Assembly (NCBI GenBank): GCA_023422955.1
Contig: JAFAGG010000103.1
Location: 1 to 64,000 of the forward strand
Reading direction: 5' to 3'
DNA length: 64,000 nt
Source: Pseudomonadota bacterium
GTDB lineage: Bacteria > Pseudomonadota > Gammaproteobacteria > Burkholderiales > Burkholderiaceae_D
The notes under the pieces are model-generated. The model was not told the origin of the DNA. It searched no databases and was given only the letters and a program-made list of their open reading frames with translations. Positions within the stretch are counted from its first letter, which is position 1, and each line of letters opens with the position of its first letter. The position numbers were made by a program, and so were the translations under genes. Below, in pieces: positions 37,987 through 48,284 of the stretch.

Positions 37987-38303
37987 GCATCAAGCTGCTG
38001 CACGAACCCGAGAACGACGATCCGATACTCTCGGTCGTCAACATCATCGACATCTTCCTCGTCATCATCGCCGCCTTGCTGATCACGGTTGCGCAGAATC
38101 CGCTGCTCAATGCCTTCAGTCAGCAGGATGTAACCATCATTACCGATCCGGGCAAGCCCAACATGGAAATGATCGTGAAGAAAGGGGAAAAGATCGAACA
38201 CTACAAGTCCAGCGGCGCCATAGGCCAGGGCGAGGGTGCCAAGGCCGGCACGGCCTACCGCATGAAGGATGGTTCCATCGTGTATGTGCCTGAGGCGCCT
38301 TGA
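37983..38303 (+). CDS. DUF2149 protein, probable ExbD-like partner
   Basis: A 106-residue protein. A short cytoplasmic N-terminus (EPENDDPILSVVNIIDIF) is followed by one membrane helix (about 17-37) and a periplasmic domain with GKPNMEMIVKKGEKIEHYK and a final GTAYRMKDGSIVYVPE. This is the DUF2149 pattern. Topology and the Asp in the helix (NIIDIFLVIIA) resemble ExbD/TolR, whose membrane Asp carries protons. It overlaps the channel gene by four bases (ATGA). It is last in the operon, and a terminator follows 88 bases on. Confidence 0.82.
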   Translation: MSIKLLHEPENDDPILSVVNIIDIFLVIIAALLITVAQNPLLNAFSQQDVTIITDPGKPNMEMIVKKGEKIEHYKSSGAIGQGEGAKAGTAYRMKDGSIVYVPEAP

Positions 38304-38390
38304 AGGAAGGGACAGAACGATGCGGGAGCAAACATCAGCCACTCCCTGTTCCGCAAATCCGTTTCGATAAAGCAGATAAGGTAGAAGCAC

Positions 38391-38418
38391 AAAGCGCCGG
38401 CGAGCCCGGCGCTTTTTT
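38391..38418 (+). terminator. Intrinsic terminator of the chelatase operon
   Basis: The stem AAGCGCCGG / CCGGCGCTT (38392-38414) with loop CGAGC is followed by T6. Confidence 0.88.
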
Positions 38419-38659
38419 CTATTGCGGTCCTGTTCCGATACGCGGTCGCGATAGAAAAATTTCTTGTGCGATAAGTAACTTTAAATCTGAAGATCAGCGG
38501 GCTTGAGCGGCGCCTTCCATTTTTTCAGAGGCCGCGGGCAATCCGCGCTTTTAGCAGGTGGGCTGCTTGTCGAAAGATGTGCGGATATGAAACTCCTGCC
38601 TTGCGCATACCGTGCAGCGGGGCGGCAACACACTTTCTCCCGATAGATCTTGCCGATAC

Positions 38660-38687
38660 TTGAGATTCATCGCGCCCTGTGTATAAT
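38660..38687 (+). promoter_or_regulatory. Sigma-70 promoter upstream of scpB
   Basis: TTGAGA (38660-38665), a 16-base spacer and a perfect TATAAT (38682-38687), with TG one base before the -10. Transcription would start near 38694 and give a 220-base leader ahead of scpB. Confidence 0.7.
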
Positions 38688-38806
38688 GCGCCCTCAACGG
38701 GGAAGGGAAGATTGCGGCTTTTGTGGCGCTTCCGTCCTGTTTCCCGGCAAGTCTTATTGTCTTAGCCTCTCGTTCCCATAACACCACCTATAAAGCGGAC
38801 GCAGAG

Positions 38807-38881
38807 ATGGCAACGTCTACAGGTACGTTGCTCCTGATGCCATCGGTATGCGGGCATCAGTCCCTGATTAAGCCCTGCTGA
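38807..38881 (+). CDS. Possible 24-residue leader peptide before scpB
   Basis: An ATG-to-TGA frame encoding [20 protein letters not shown] plus four residues, ending 32 bases before scpB. A purine-rich GGACGCAGAG precedes the ATG, a weak ribosome site. The frame spans the stem-loop at 38834-38860, so translation could affect that structure. It may equally be chance. Confidence 0.2.
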   Translation: MATSTGTLLLMPSVCGHQSLIKPC

Positions 38882-38913
38882 ATTGCAAACAAGTAAGCCA
38901 TATACATAGACAC

Positions 38914-39807
38914 ATGGATACTATTGAGGCGAAGAAAGTCCTCGAAACGGCGCTGTTATGCGCCCATGAGCCCTTGTCCCTGCAGGATATGAAAAAGCTG
39001 TTCATAGCCGAGGGAACCGACGCGGAAGCGGTCGATATCGAAACCATCAAAACCTTGCTGGAAGAATTGCGTCAGGATTGGACCGGCAAAGGCATCGAGG
39101 TGGTCAAGCTTTCTACCGGCTGGCGTTTTCAGAGTCGACCTGAAATGAAGGTTTACCTGGACCGGCTCAATCCGGAAAAACCGCAGCGTTACACCCGCGC
39201 CACGCTGGAAACCCTGGCCATCATTGCTTACCGGCAGCCGGTGACCCGTGGCGATATCGAAGATATACGCGGCGTCACAGTGAACTCTCAAACCATCAAG
39301 ATGCTCGAAGATCGAGGATGGATCGAGGCTGTCGGTCATCGCGACGTGCCGGGCAGACCGGCGCTGTTTGCCACGACCAAGCAGTTTCTTGATGACTTGG
39401 GCCTGAATTCCCTGAGCCAGTTGCCGGCCTTGCAGCAAACCGGGCAGGATGATTTGCAGGCGGGGATGCTGGCTACTGCACTGGAGGAAGCCGGGCTTCC
39501 GTTACAGCAGCAGCCCGATTCCGGGCCGGAAGCCGATGACGCTGGCGACGCCGGCAATGAAAACGATCCGGCGACGCAGGATGAAGCGGCGCCTGAAGAT
39601 GATAACAAAGAGACAAATGCACCTGCGCTGGCAGGCGAAACCGATAACGAATCCGATTTTCTCGAGGCGACCGTCTCTTCATCAGCCGAAGCTGCGCTGA
39701 TTGAGCCCGATGTCGCGCTGCATGAGCATCCTGAAGAAATGAATCCTGAGGATGCCGATTCGAACCAAGATACACACAAACCGAACAATGACTCTTCCTC
39801 CCAATGA
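38914..39807 (+). CDS. scpB: Segregation and condensation protein B
   Basis: A 297-residue protein. The first 180 residues are the two winged-helix domains of ScpB (family core [20 protein letters not shown] and [21 protein letters not shown]). ScpB dimers join ScpA and SMC to organise the chromosome. The last 110 residues are a very acidic, low-complexity extension (Asp/Glu/Ala/Asn-rich), typical of betaproteobacterial members. scpA is not adjacent. The 3' end overlaps the start of rluB. Confidence 0.93.
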   Translation: MDTIEAKKVLETALLCAHEPLSLQDMKKLFIAEGTDAEAVDIETIKTLLEELRQDWTGKGIEVVKLSTGWRFQSRPEMKVYLDRLNPEKPQRYTRATLETLAIIAYRQPVTRGDIEDIRGVTVNSQTIKMLEDRGWIEAVGHRDVPGRPALFATTKQFLDDLGLNSLSQLPALQQTGQDDLQAGMLATALEEAGLPLQQQPDSGPEADDAGDAGNENDPATQDEAAPEDDNKETNAPALAGETDNESDFLEATVSSSAEAALIEPDVALHEHPEEMNPEDADSNQDTHKPNNDSSSQ

Positions 39808-41449
39808 TGCGCCGCTGAGCGCCCCCGCAACCGCAGATTTCGAGCACGATAAAGGCGACGGCGCCACGGCTGCTCCCGATAATGGCGGCGACAAGACCAA
39901 ACCCGCCAAGCGCGGCGTGCGAGGTCCGCGTGCCCTGCGCCGCAACCGGATTGCCGCGCGCGCTGCCGAGAATCAGTCAGGCGACGCCGCTCAGGCCGAC
40001 AATGAATCCGCTTCCGAGAATGGCGCGGAGAAAAAGCGCGGTCGTCGCGTGAAACCGGAAGCGGAGCAGCCATCGACGCTTGCTCCTGCGGAAGATGGCT
40101 CAGTTGCTGCTTCGGCAACTGACTCGCCGCCTGCGGGCAGGGCGAACCAGGATGCACGCTCGCCGCGCAACGGCAAGACCAAGGGGAAAGTGGGCACCGG
40201 CAAGAGCCGCCCGCAGTCTTCGAATGGTCACCCTTCGGCGCGTGCGAAAGGCGCGGCATCGGACGATGTGTTTTCTTTCGTGACTTCCGAAGCCTATGAC
40301 AAAGAGGTGCCGGAAGGTGACAAGGGCAGGCCCCATGCAAAGGCCAAGCCGGTACGTCGCGATCTGACGGCCGACGATGACGCGCCCAAGCTGCACAAGG
40401 TGCTGGCCGATGCCGGACTGGGGTCCCGTCGGGACATGGAAGAGCTGATCATTGCCGGACGCGTATCCGTGAATGGCGAGCCGGCCCATATCGGGCAGCG
40501 CATCCTGCCGGCCGACATGGTTCGCATCAATGGCAAGTTGCTGCAACGTAAAGTCAGCACCAAGCCGCCGCGCGTGCTGGTGTATCACAAGCCGGCCGGT
40601 GAAATTGTCAGCCATAGCGATCCGGAAGGCCGCACTTCCGTGTTCGAGAATTTGCCGCCGATGAAAACCGGCAGGTGGCTGGCGGTGGGTCGGTTGGATT
40701 TCAATACCGAAGGCCTGCTGCTGTTTACGACCTCGGGCGATCTGGCCAACCGGCTGATGCATCCCCGTTACGGCATCGAGCGTGAATACGCGGTGCGCAC
40801 CCTGGGCGAGCTGGAAGAGGGCATGCGGCAGAAACTGCTCAGCGGCGTGGAGCTGGAAGATGGTCCGGCGCAATTTTCCCGGATTGCAGACGGCGGCGGC
40901 GATGGCGTCAACAAGTGGTATCGCGTGATCATAGGCGAAGGCCGCAACCGCGAAGTGCGCCGCATGTTCGAAGCGGTCGGCCTGACGGTGTCGCGCCTGA
41001 TCCGTACCCGCTACGGCATGCTGACCCTGCCTTCCACCCTGAGACGGGGCCGTTGGGAGGAAATGGATGAGCATGCGGTACGCGATTTGCTGAAATTGTG
41101 CGGACTGGAAAAAACCGGCCCCGCCGGCAAGAGCGGTGGCGGCGCCAATGCCAATGCCCGTCCGGTCAACGGCAATCGTCTTGGCAGCGATAATCGTAAC
41201 GGCAACAGTAATGCCTATGACAACGGTCAGCGCAACGGCCGCAATGGCAAGCCGCAAGGTCGCAGTCAGGGACAAGGACAAGGTCAGAGCCAGGGGCGCT
41301 CGCGTCAGCCCGATCCGTTGCAGACTGCTCTGGGATTTGCCGGCATGACACAGCCGCGCCAGAGGTCGGGACTGGGCGGACGTGGTGGAGTAGGTGCGGG
41401 AGCCGGAGCAGGCCGTCCGGCCGGCGCCCGCCGCCGCCCGCGCGGCTAG
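39788..41449 (+). CDS. rluB: 23S rRNA pseudouridine(2605) synthase with long disordered ends
   Basis: A 553-residue RsuA/RluB-type enzyme. An N-terminal Lys/Ala/Glu-rich low-complexity region (about 1-195) precedes the S4 RNA-binding domain ([20 protein letters not shown]). The synthase domain has the catalytic Asp304 in [15 protein letters not shown]-terminal Gly/Asn/Arg/Gln-rich tail of about 115 residues follows. E. coli RluB has only about 290 residues, so about half of this protein is disordered, probably RNA-binding sequence. The ATG at 39788 lies inside the end of scpB; another at 39752 is in frame and no ribosome site decides between them. Confidence 0.88.
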   Translation: MTLPPNDAPLSAPATADFEHDKGDGATAAPDNGGDKTKPAKRGVRGPRALRRNRIAARAAENQSGDAAQADNESASENGAEKKRGRRVKPEAEQPSTLAPAEDGSVAASATDSPPAGRANQDARSPRNGKTKGKVGTGKSRPQSSNGHPSARAKGAASDDVFSFVTSEAYDKEVPEGDKGRPHAKAKPVRRDLTADDDAPKLHKVLADAGLGSRRDMEELIIAGRVSVNGEPAHIGQRILPADMVRINGKLLQRKVSTKPPRVLVYHKPAGEIVSHSDPEGRTSVFENLPPMKTGRWLAVGRLDFNTEGLLLFTTSGDLANRLMHPRYGIEREYAVRTLGELEEGMRQKLLSGVELEDGPAQFSRIADGGGDGVNKWYRVIIGEGRNREVRRMFEAVGLTVSRLIRTRYGMLTLPSTLRRGRWEEMDEHAVRDLLKLCGLEKTGPAGKSGGGANANARPVNGNRLGSDNRNGNSNAYDNGQRNGRNGKPQGRSQGQGQGQSQGRSRQPDPLQTALGFAGMTQPRQRSGLGGRGGVGAGAGAGRPAGARRRPRG

Positions 41450-41530
41450 GCTGTCGCCAGCAAAAGGTCAAAAAGGTCCAAAAGGCAGGCATCCTGAGTG
41501 GGGTGCCTGCCGTTGTGGCGTGAATCGCCA

Positions 41531-41559
41531 TTGCGACCAAGGCCGTTATGAATTATAAT
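41531..41559 (+). promoter_or_regulatory. Sigma-70 promoter of the rimP-nusA-infB operon
   Basis: TTGCGA (41531-41536), a 17-base spacer and TATAAT (41554-41559). Transcription should begin near 41566, some 160 bases before rimP. Confidence 0.7.
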
Positions 41560-41629
41560 TCTGCAGCTAATAAAGTCGGCCCCACCAGACCTTCCGTGGA
41601 AGCAGCGCAGGCGACTTGATTATAAAAAG

Positions 41630-41654
41630 ATGGGCAGATGCCCATTTTTTTTTT
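41630..41654 (+). terminator. Candidate leader attenuator before rimP
   Basis: A hairpin ATGGGCA-GA-TGCCCAT (41630-41645) runs into a T10 tract. It lies about 65 bases downstream of the predicted transcription start and 70 bases before rimP, with no gene between. It would stop most transcripts unless antiterminated. A second small stem, AATCGC / GCGATT, follows at 41677-41700. Confidence 0.65.
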
Positions 41655-41723
41655 CTTAAACGTTTTGTAGCCGGGGAATCGCGCCACTAATCGGGCGATT
41701 TTCTGTGTGAATGGAGAGCAGCC

Positions 41724-42209
41724 TTGCCCTTGCTGGAATTGATGGAGAAAACTGTTGCGGGCCTTGGATATGAGCTGGTGGATTTCCAGCCGGGTGCGCG
41801 CGGTTTGATCACGGTGTTTATCGATTTTCCGCCGCAAGAGGGCGAGCAGCCGACGATCACGGTCGAGGATTGCGAAAAGGTCACGCACCAGTTGCTGCAT
41901 GTGCTGACGGTGGAAAACGCGGCATTCGAGCGTCTGGAAGTATCGTCGCCGGGCCTGGATCGGCCCCTGAAGAGGCTGTCGGACTATGCGCGTTTCGCAG
42001 GGCAGGAAGCAAGCGTGAAGCTGCGCATGCCGATGGCGTCGGCCGCCAACCGCAAAACGTTTCAGGGAATTTTGCATGCCCCGGACGGGGAGACGCTGAA
42101 GCTGGAAATTGAAAGTAAAGACGGGCCGGCGATGTTGGAATTTACGCTTGCCGATGTGGACAAGGCACGTTTGGTGCCAAAAGTGGATTTTAGGAGTCGC
42201 AAAGCATGA
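41724..42209 (+). CDS. rimP: Ribosome maturation factor RimP
   Basis: A 161-residue protein needed for 30S subunit maturation. It shows the N-terminal block [19 protein letters not shown], the [11 protein letters not shown] segment and the signature [13 protein letters not shown]. The start is a TTG at 41724 with GGAGAG seven bases before it; this matches the family N-terminus, whereas the nearby ATG at 41711 is out of frame. It is first in rimP-nusA-infB-rbfA-truB, and its stop overlaps the nusA start by four bases. Confidence 0.93.
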   Translation: MPLLELMEKTVAGLGYELVDFQPGARGLITVFIDFPPQEGEQPTITVEDCEKVTHQLLHVLTVENAAFERLEVSSPGLDRPLKRLSDYARFAGQEASVKLRMPMASAANRKTFQGILHAPDGETLKLEIESKDGPAMLEFTLADVDKARLVPKVDFRSRKA

Positions 42210-43765
42210 GTCGCGAAGTTTTATTGTTGGTCGATGCGCTGGCGCGCGAAAAGAACGTCGACAAAGATATCGTCTTTGGAGCGCTGGAGCATGCGCTTGC
42301 CCAGGCAACCAAGAAGCGCTATACCGGAGATGTTGACATCCGCGTATCGATCAATCGCGATTCCGGCGAATTCGAGTCCTATCGTCGCTGGCATGTAGTG
42401 CCGGACGAAGCCGGTCTGCAACTGCCGGACCAGGAAGTGCTGCTGTTCGAAGCCCGCGAGCAGATTGCCGATATCGACGTCGATGACCATATAGAAGAGC
42501 CTATCGACTCCATCGATTTCGGCCGCCGTTTTGCGCAGGATACCAAGCAGGTCGTGCTGCAGCGCATCCGCGATGCCGAGCGCGAACAGATCCTGAGCGA
42601 CTTCCTCGAACGCGGCGATTCGCTGGTTACCGGTTCGATCAAGCGCATGGAACGCGGCGATGCGATTGTCGAATCCGGCAAGATCGAAGCCCGCCTGCCG
42701 CGCGACCAGATGATTCCGAAGGAAAATCTGCGTATCGGCGACCGTGTGCGGGCTTTCATCCTGCGCGTGGAACGCAATGCGCGTGGCCCGCAGGTCATCC
42801 TGTCTCGCACCGCGCCCGGCTTCATCATGAAGCTGTTCGAAATGGAAGTGCCGGAAATCGAGCAGGGCCTGCTGGAAATCAAATCCGCGGCTCGCGATGC
42901 CGGCGTGCGCGCAAAGATCGCCGTCTATACCAGCGACAAGCGCATCGATCCCATCGGCACTTGCGTTGGCATGCGCGGTTCGCGTGTGCAGGCCGTGACC
43001 GGAGAGCTGGGCGGCGAGCGTGTGGATATCGTGTTGTGGTCGGAAGATCCGGCCCAGTTCGTGATCGGCGCACTGGCACCGGCGAATGTTTCTTCCATCG
43101 TGGTCGATGAAGACAAGCACGCAATGGATGTGGTGGTCGATGAAGACAATCTTGCCATTGCCATCGGCCGCGGCGGCCAGAACGTGCGCCTGGCGTCCGA
43201 GCTGACCGGCTGGCAGATCAATATCATGACGGCCGAAGAGTCGGCGGACAAATCCGCGGTCGAAGCGGCAGCCATCCGTTCCCTGTTCATGGAAAAAATC
43301 GACGTGGACGAGGAAGTGGCCGACATCCTGGTGCAGGAAGGCTTCTCCAGTCTGGAAGAAATCGCGTATGTGCCGATCCAGGAAATGCTGGACATCGAAG
43401 CTTTCGATGAGGATACCGTCAATGAACTGCGCAACCGCGCCCGCGATGCGCTGGTCACCGAGGCGATCGCTTCCGAAGAAGGCCTGGAAGGCATGGACGA
43501 AGCGCTGATCAATCTGGAAGACATGGATCGCATCACGGCGGGCAAGCTGGGCCTGGTAGGCATCAAGACGCTGGCCGACTTTGCCGGCATGGCCTATGAC
43601 GAATTCGGCGCAGTGCTGTCGCTGTCGACCGAACGGGCCCGCCAGCTGATAGGCAATGGTTTCGAAGACGTCACTGACGACGAAATGAAGCTGATCGATG
43701 CGAAATATGATGATCATGCAAAGGCTTTGCAAGCCAAGGCATGGCAATTGGTCGAGGCGCAATAA
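42206..43765 (+). CDS. nusA: Transcription termination/antitermination protein NusA
   Basis: A 519-residue RNA polymerase-binding factor. Domains in order: N-terminal polymerase-binding domain, S1 domain (from about 135, [19 protein letters not shown]), two KH domains ([17 protein letters not shown] and [18 protein letters not shown]) and two C-terminal acidic repeats (about 370-500, with LEEIAYVP and [10 protein letters not shown]). It controls pausing, termination and antitermination. The start overlaps the rimP stop (ATGA). The length is that of the proteobacterial form with both acidic repeats. Confidence 0.96.
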   Translation: MSREVLLLVDALAREKNVDKDIVFGALEHALAQATKKRYTGDVDIRVSINRDSGEFESYRRWHVVPDEAGLQLPDQEVLLFEAREQIADIDVDDHIEEPIDSIDFGRRFAQDTKQVVLQRIRDAEREQILSDFLERGDSLVTGSIKRMERGDAIVESGKIEARLPRDQMIPKENLRIGDRVRAFILRVERNARGPQVILSRTAPGFIMKLFEMEVPEIEQGLLEIKSAARDAGVRAKIAVYTSDKRIDPIGTCVGMRGSRVQAVTGELGGERVDIVLWSEDPAQFVIGALAPANVSSIVVDEDKHAMDVVVDEDNLAIAIGRGGQNVRLASELTGWQINIMTAEESADKSAVEAAAIRSLFMEKIDVDEEVADILVQEGFSSLEEIAYVPIQEMLDIEAFDEDTVNELRNRARDALVTEAIASEEGLEGMDEALINLEDMDRITAGKLGLVGIKTLADFAGMAYDEFGAVLSLSTERARQLIGNGFEDVTDDEMKLIDAKYDDHAKALQAKAWQLVEAQ

Positions 43766-43829
43766 TCGAGCGAGACATCGCTGAAATTTATTGCATCACG
43801 ACCCTAGGATATACAGAAAAGAGGACTGA

Positions 43830-46625
43830 ATGGCGAGTACCAACGTAGCCCAATTTGCCACCGAGCTCAAGATGCCAGCCGAAGTGCTGCTGACGCAGCT
43901 GCGCGCCGCCGGTGTCGAGAAAAGCTCGGCCTCCGACGAGTTGTCCAAAGAGGACAAGGATAAGCTGCTCGGACATTTGCGCCGTGCCCATGGCGCTGCG
44001 CCGGAAGCCGAAAAACGCAAGATCACCCTGACGCGCAAGGAAACGACGGAAATCCGCCAGGCGGATGCGACCGGCAAATCGCGCACCATTCAAGTGGAGG
44101 TGCGCAAGAAGCGTACCTTCGTCAAGCGTGACGAGCCGACGGAAACCGCTGCTGCGCCTGTTGCCGAGGCAGAAGCGCCGGTTGCCGCACCGATCATCGA
44201 CGAAGCGGAACGCGAGCGCCGTGCCGAGGAAGCGCGCCGTCAGGCCGAATTGATCGCGCGCCAGGAAGCTGAGCTGCGCGAAAAGCAGGAGCATCTGGCG
44301 AAGCTGGAAGCAGAAAAGGAAGCGCAAGCCAAGGCGCGCGAGCAAGCCGAACGTGAGCAGGCCGAGCGCGAGGCAGCGGAGGTTGCTGCAACGCGCAGCG
44401 ATGAAGAAAGCAAGAAGCGCTTTGCTGCCGACGAAGAAACTCGCAAGAAGGCCGCTCAGGAAGCAGATGAGCGCGCATTGGCTACCGAGCGTGCGCGCAA
44501 GGCTGTCGCCGATGAAGTGGCGCAGATCCGCGCCATGATGAGCACGCCGCGCAAAGTAATGACGGCGCCGGAGCCGGCAGCGCCGGTAGCGAAAGCTACC
44601 GAAGGCACGCTGCATCGGCCGGCCGACAAGAAACCGGCGGACAAGAAGGACGACAAGAAACCGGTTGCGGTTGCTGACAAGAAATCCATCAAGTCCGCCA
44701 ACGTATCCTCCACCTGGCAGGACGACGCCAAGAAACGCGGCGCCGGCATGAAAACCCGGGGCGGTGCGACGTCTGGCCGCGACGGCTGGCGCTCGGGTCC
44801 GAAAGGGCGTCGCGGCGGCGGTCATCACGAAGATCGCGAAAGCAACTTCCAGGTACCGACCGAAGCCGTGATACGCGATGTGGCCGTGCCGGAAACCATT
44901 ACCGTTGCCGAGCTGGCGCATCAGATGGCGGTGAAAGCCTCTGAAGTGATCAAGCAGATGATGAAGCTGGGTCAGATGGTGACCATCAACCAGGTGATGG
45001 ATCAGGAAACGGCGATGATCGTGGTGGAAGAAATGGGACACCGCGCCCATGCAGCCCGACTCGATGATCCGGAAGCGCTGCTGGAGCAAACCGAAGAGCA
45101 TGAAGATGCGGAATTGCTGCCGCGTGCGCCCGTGGTGACCGTCATGGGTCACGTCGATCATGGCAAGACCTCGCTGCTGGACTATATCCGCCGCGCCAAG
45201 GTAGCCACCGGCGAAGCGGGCGGCATTACCCAGCATATCGGCGCCTATCACGTGGAAACCCCGCGCGGCATCGTGACCTTCCTCGATACCCCGGGCCATG
45301 AAGCCTTTACCGCAATGCGTGCCCGTGGCGCCAAGGCGACCGATATCGTGATCCTGGTGGTGGCAGCCGACGACGGCGTGATGCCGCAAACCAAGGAAGC
45401 GATTGCGCATGCCAAGGCGGCAGGTGTGCCGCTGGTGGTGGCCATCAACAAGATAGACAAGCAAAGCGCCAATCCGGATCGCGTGAAGCAGGAACTGGTG
45501 GCCGAAGGCGTGGTGCCGGAAGAATACGGCGGCGAAGCGCCTTTCATCCCGGTATCGGCAAAGACCGGCGAAGGCATTGATACGCTGCTGGAAAACGTCT
45601 TGTTGCAGGCTGAAGTGCTGGAACTGAAAGCAGCCGTCGATGCGCCAGCCAGAGGCCTGGTCATCGAAGCGCGCCTGGACAAGGGCCGCGGCCCGGTAGC
45701 CACCATCCTGGTGCAGGCAGGCACACTGAAGCGCGGCGATGTCGTGCTGGCCGGTGCTGCTTATGGCCGTGTACGCGCCATGCTGGATGAAAATGCTAAA
45801 GCCGTGACCGAGGCAGGTCCGTCGATTCCTGTTGAAATCCAGGGGCTGACGGAAGTGCCGAGCGCCGGCGAAGAAGTCGTGGTGATGACTGACGAACGCA
45901 AGGCCCGCGAGATTGCGCTGTTCCGCCAAGGAAAATTCCGCGACGTGAAACTGGCCAAGCAGCAGGCAGCCAAGCTGGAAAACATGTTTGACCAGATGGC
46001 CGAAGGCGAAGTGAAGACGCTGCCCTTGATCATCAAGGCCGACGTGCAGGGTTCGCAGGAAGCGCTGGTGGCTTCCATGCTGAAACTGTCTACCGACGAA
46101 GTGCGTGTGCAAGTAGTGCATGCGGCCGTGGGCGGCATCAGCGAGTCCGACGTCAACCTGGCCGTGGCTTCCAAGGCGGTCATCATCGGCTTCAACACCC
46201 GTGCTGACGCATCGGCCCGCAAGGCTGCTGAAAACAATGGCATCGACATCCGCTACTACAACATCATTTACGATGCACTGGATGAAGTAAAGGCAGCGAT
46301 GTCCGGCATGCTGTCGCCGGAGAAGCGCGAACAGGCACTGGGCCTGGTCGAAATCCGCCAGGTGTTCATGGTCAGCAAGGTCGGCGCGATTGCCGGTTGC
46401 TACGTGCTCGAAGGCATGGTGAAGCGCGGTGCATCGGTACGACTGCTGCGCGACAACGTGGTGATCTGGACCGGCGAACTCGATTCGCTGAAACGCTTCA
46501 AAGATGACGTGAAAGAAGTGAAGTCCGGCTTTGAATGCGGCTTGTCGCTGAAAAACAATAACGACATCAAGGAAGGCGATCAACTGGAAGTATTCGAAGT
46601 CCAGGAAGTGGCCCGCACGCTGTAA
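43830..46625 (+). CDS. infB: Translation initiation factor IF-2
   Basis: A 931-residue GTPase that brings initiator tRNA to the 30S subunit. An IF2N domain (about 1-55, [20 protein letters not shown]) is followed by a long charged helical region (about 90-330) rich in Glu, Arg, Ala and Lys. A second IF2N-like segment (about 355-405) leads to the G domain: [12 protein letters not shown] (about 434), DTPGHEAF and NKIDK. Domains II-IV follow. The gene lies 64 bases after nusA in the same operon. Confidence 0.97.
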   Translation: MASTNVAQFATELKMPAEVLLTQLRAAGVEKSSASDELSKEDKDKLLGHLRRAHGAAPEAEKRKITLTRKETTEIRQADATGKSRTIQVEVRKKRTFVKRDEPTETAAAPVAEAEAPVAAPIIDEAERERRAEEARRQAELIARQEAELREKQEHLAKLEAEKEAQAKAREQAEREQAEREAAEVAATRSDEESKKRFAADEETRKKAAQEADERALATERARKAVADEVAQIRAMMSTPRKVMTAPEPAAPVAKATEGTLHRPADKKPADKKDDKKPVAVADKKSIKSANVSSTWQDDAKKRGAGMKTRGGATSGRDGWRSGPKGRRGGGHHEDRESNFQVPTEAVIRDVAVPETITVAELAHQMAVKASEVIKQMMKLGQMVTINQVMDQETAMIVVEEMGHRAHAARLDDPEALLEQTEEHEDAELLPRAPVVTVMGHVDHGKTSLLDYIRRAKVATGEAGGITQHIGAYHVETPRGIVTFLDTPGHEAFTAMRARGAKATDIVILVVAADDGVMPQTKEAIAHAKAAGVPLVVAINKIDKQSANPDRVKQELVAEGVVPEEYGGEAPFIPVSAKTGEGIDTLLENVLLQAEVLELKAAVDAPARGLVIEARLDKGRGPVATILVQAGTLKRGDVVLAGAAYGRVRAMLDENAKAVTEAGPSIPVEIQGLTEVPSAGEEVVVMTDERKAREIALFRQGKFRDVKLAKQQAAKLENMFDQMAEGEVKTLPLIIKADVQGSQEALVASMLKLSTDEVRVQVVHAAVGGISESDVNLAVASKAVIIGFNTRADASARKAAENNGIDIRYYNIIYDALDEVKAAMSGMLSPEKREQALGLVEIRQVFMVSKVGAIAGCYVLEGMVKRGASVRLLRDNVVIWTGELDSLKRFKDDVKEVKSGFECGLSLKNNNDIKEGDQLEVFEVQEVARTL

Positions 46626-46711
46626 CCGGTTTTTTAAATATCAGCGTGCGTTCGCAACACTCTCTTGCCCGGTGGAAGTCTCGCCGGGCAAGTCATTTGA
46701 AGTGAGAAGAA

Positions 46712-47101
46712 ATGGCCAAACACAGCAAATCCATTCCCGCCCGCGGCTTGCGGGTGGCCGACCAGATCCAGCGCGACATGTCGGAAATCATCGCGATGGA
46801 ATTGAAAGATCCACGTGTAGGCATGATCACGCTGACCGAAGTGCAGGTCACGCCGGATTATGCGCATGCAAAGATTTTCTTCACCACACTGGTGGATGAT
46901 CCGGATACGGTACAGAAAACCCTGCAAGGCTTGAAGGCGGCGTCACGTTTCCTGCGCGGCCAGCTCGGGCGTCGCTTGACCATACATACCATTCCGGAAC
47001 TGCATTTCGTGCATGACAATTCGACCGCGCGCGGCATGGAATTGTCCAAGCTGATCGAAGAAGCCAATCGCACGCGTGCGGCCGATTCCGACGAGAACTG
47101 A
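46712..47101 (+). CDS. rbfA: Ribosome-binding factor A
   Basis: A 129-residue single KH-like domain protein for late 16S rRNA maturation and cold adaptation. It shows [42 protein letters not shown] and the C-terminal [19 protein letters not shown]. It follows infB by 86 bases and precedes truB by 40 bases, the usual order. Confidence 0.95.
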   Translation: MAKHSKSIPARGLRVADQIQRDMSEIIAMELKDPRVGMITLTEVQVTPDYAHAKIFFTTLVDDPDTVQKTLQGLKAASRFLRGQLGRRLTIHTIPELHFVHDNSTARGMELSKLIEEANRTRAADSDEN

Positions 47102-47141
47102 TCCCCCGCTTTTCACGCTTTCACGTTTCTGAAGATTTTTC

Positions 47142-48080
47142 ATGGCGAACAATCCGCCCAAACGGCAGCGCGTGCCCGTGCACGGTGTGCTGCTGCTCGA
47201 CAAGCATGCCGGCGCCAGCAGCAACGATGTGCTGATCAAGGCCAAGCGCCTGCTCAATGCCCAGAAGGCTGGTCATACCGGCACGCTCGATCCTTTCGCC
47301 ACAGGTTTATTGCCCTTGTGTTTCGGTGAAGCGACCAAGTTCGCGCAAGATTTGCTGGAGGCGGATAAGACCTATGAAACGGTGTTGCATTTGGGTCGGA
47401 CGACAACGACTGGCGACACCGAGGGCGAAGTGATGGCGGAGTCGGCGGTGAATGTCAGCCTGCAGGATATCGAAGCTGCGCTGGCGCGTTTTCGTGGCCC
47501 GATCCAGCAAGTGCCGCCGATGTATTCGGCATTAAAGCGTGACGGCAAACCCTTGTACGAATATGCGCGCGCCGGTATTACGCTGGAGCGCGAAGCGCGT
47601 GACGTGATCATTCATGAGCTGGAACTGCTCGCCTATGAAGCACCATTTCTGAGTTTGCGCGTGAGCTGCAGCAAGGGTACTTATGTGCGGGTACTGGGCG
47701 AAGATATCGGTGCGGTTTTGGGGTGCGGTGCTCACCTGAACGCCTTGCGGCGCACCCAAGTTGCACAACTTTCCATCGATGACGCGATCACGCTCGATGT
47801 GTTGGCGGATCTGCCGGAAGAGCAAAGGGCTCCAGCCCTGGCACCTGTTGACGCCCTGTTATCCAGCTTCGAAGCCGTCAGCTTGCCGGAATTTTTTGCC
47901 AAGCGTTTTTCGCAAGGGCAACGCCTGAGTCTAGAAAAAGAAGGCCTGACTGTTCCCGCAGCAGCGGGACGGGTTCGTGTATACAACGAGGTGAACGGCG
48001 CCTTGTTGGGCACGGCGCAATGGCATGCTTACGGTGTGCTCGCACCGGAGCGTCTGATGGCGCTGGCAACGACAAATTGA
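47142..48080 (+). CDS. truB: tRNA pseudouridine(55) synthase
   Basis: A 312-residue enzyme that makes pseudouridine 55 in the T loop of tRNAs. The catalytic Asp50 is in HTGTLDPFATGLLPL. Other family segments are VHGVLLLDKHAGASSND, PPMYSALKRDGKPLYEYAR and SCSKGTYVRVLGEDIG. The C-terminal PUA-like part ends the protein. It is the last gene of the rimP operon before a weak terminator. Confidence 0.95.
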   Translation: MANNPPKRQRVPVHGVLLLDKHAGASSNDVLIKAKRLLNAQKAGHTGTLDPFATGLLPLCFGEATKFAQDLLEADKTYETVLHLGRTTTTGDTEGEVMAESAVNVSLQDIEAALARFRGPIQQVPPMYSALKRDGKPLYEYARAGITLEREARDVIIHELELLAYEAPFLSLRVSCSKGTYVRVLGEDIGAVLGCGAHLNALRRTQVAQLSIDDAITLDVLADLPEEQRAPALAPVDALLSSFEAVSLPEFFAKRFSQGQRLSLEKEGLTVPAAAGRVRVYNEVNGALLGTAQWHAYGVLAPERLMALATTN

Positions 48081-48141
48081 TCATCAATACGCGGATATAC
48101 GGCTCGGTATATCGCGCATCGTGCTTTCATGTGACGCCAAC

Positions 48142-48175
48142 AAGAAAAAGTTAAGCTTCCGGCTTTTCTTTTTTT
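48142..48175 (+). terminator. Probable intrinsic terminator after truB
   Basis: AAGAAAAAG pairs with CTTTTCTT across a 12-base loop, with one bulged A, and a T run follows. The stem is AT-rich and weak. Confidence 0.45.
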
Positions 48176-48284
48176 ACATATTTTGACGGCAACTCATTGA
48201 AACTCAACAGCTTTCCCTTTAGGGGAAGAGAAACGGCATGTTAAAATAGCGGGCTTTTCTTCACCCGTTCTTTTTCGAGTTCTC

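Larger units (their letters stand above)
38304..38913. other. 610-base interval between the chelatase operon and scpB
   Basis: Holds the operon terminator (38391-38418), a clear sigma-70 promoter (38660-38687) and a 226-base leader before scpB. The leader has a stem-loop CTGATGCC / GGCATCAG (38834-38860) and a short open frame (38807-38881). Nothing else coding was seen. Confidence 0.5.

Noticed and set aside
42221..43762. Long minus-strand open frame opposite nusA
   Set aside because: Shadow of nusA, with no recognisable protein features.
43788..46583. Long minus-strand open frame opposite infB
   Set aside because: Shadow frame of the highly charged infB sequence; no domain or start signal.
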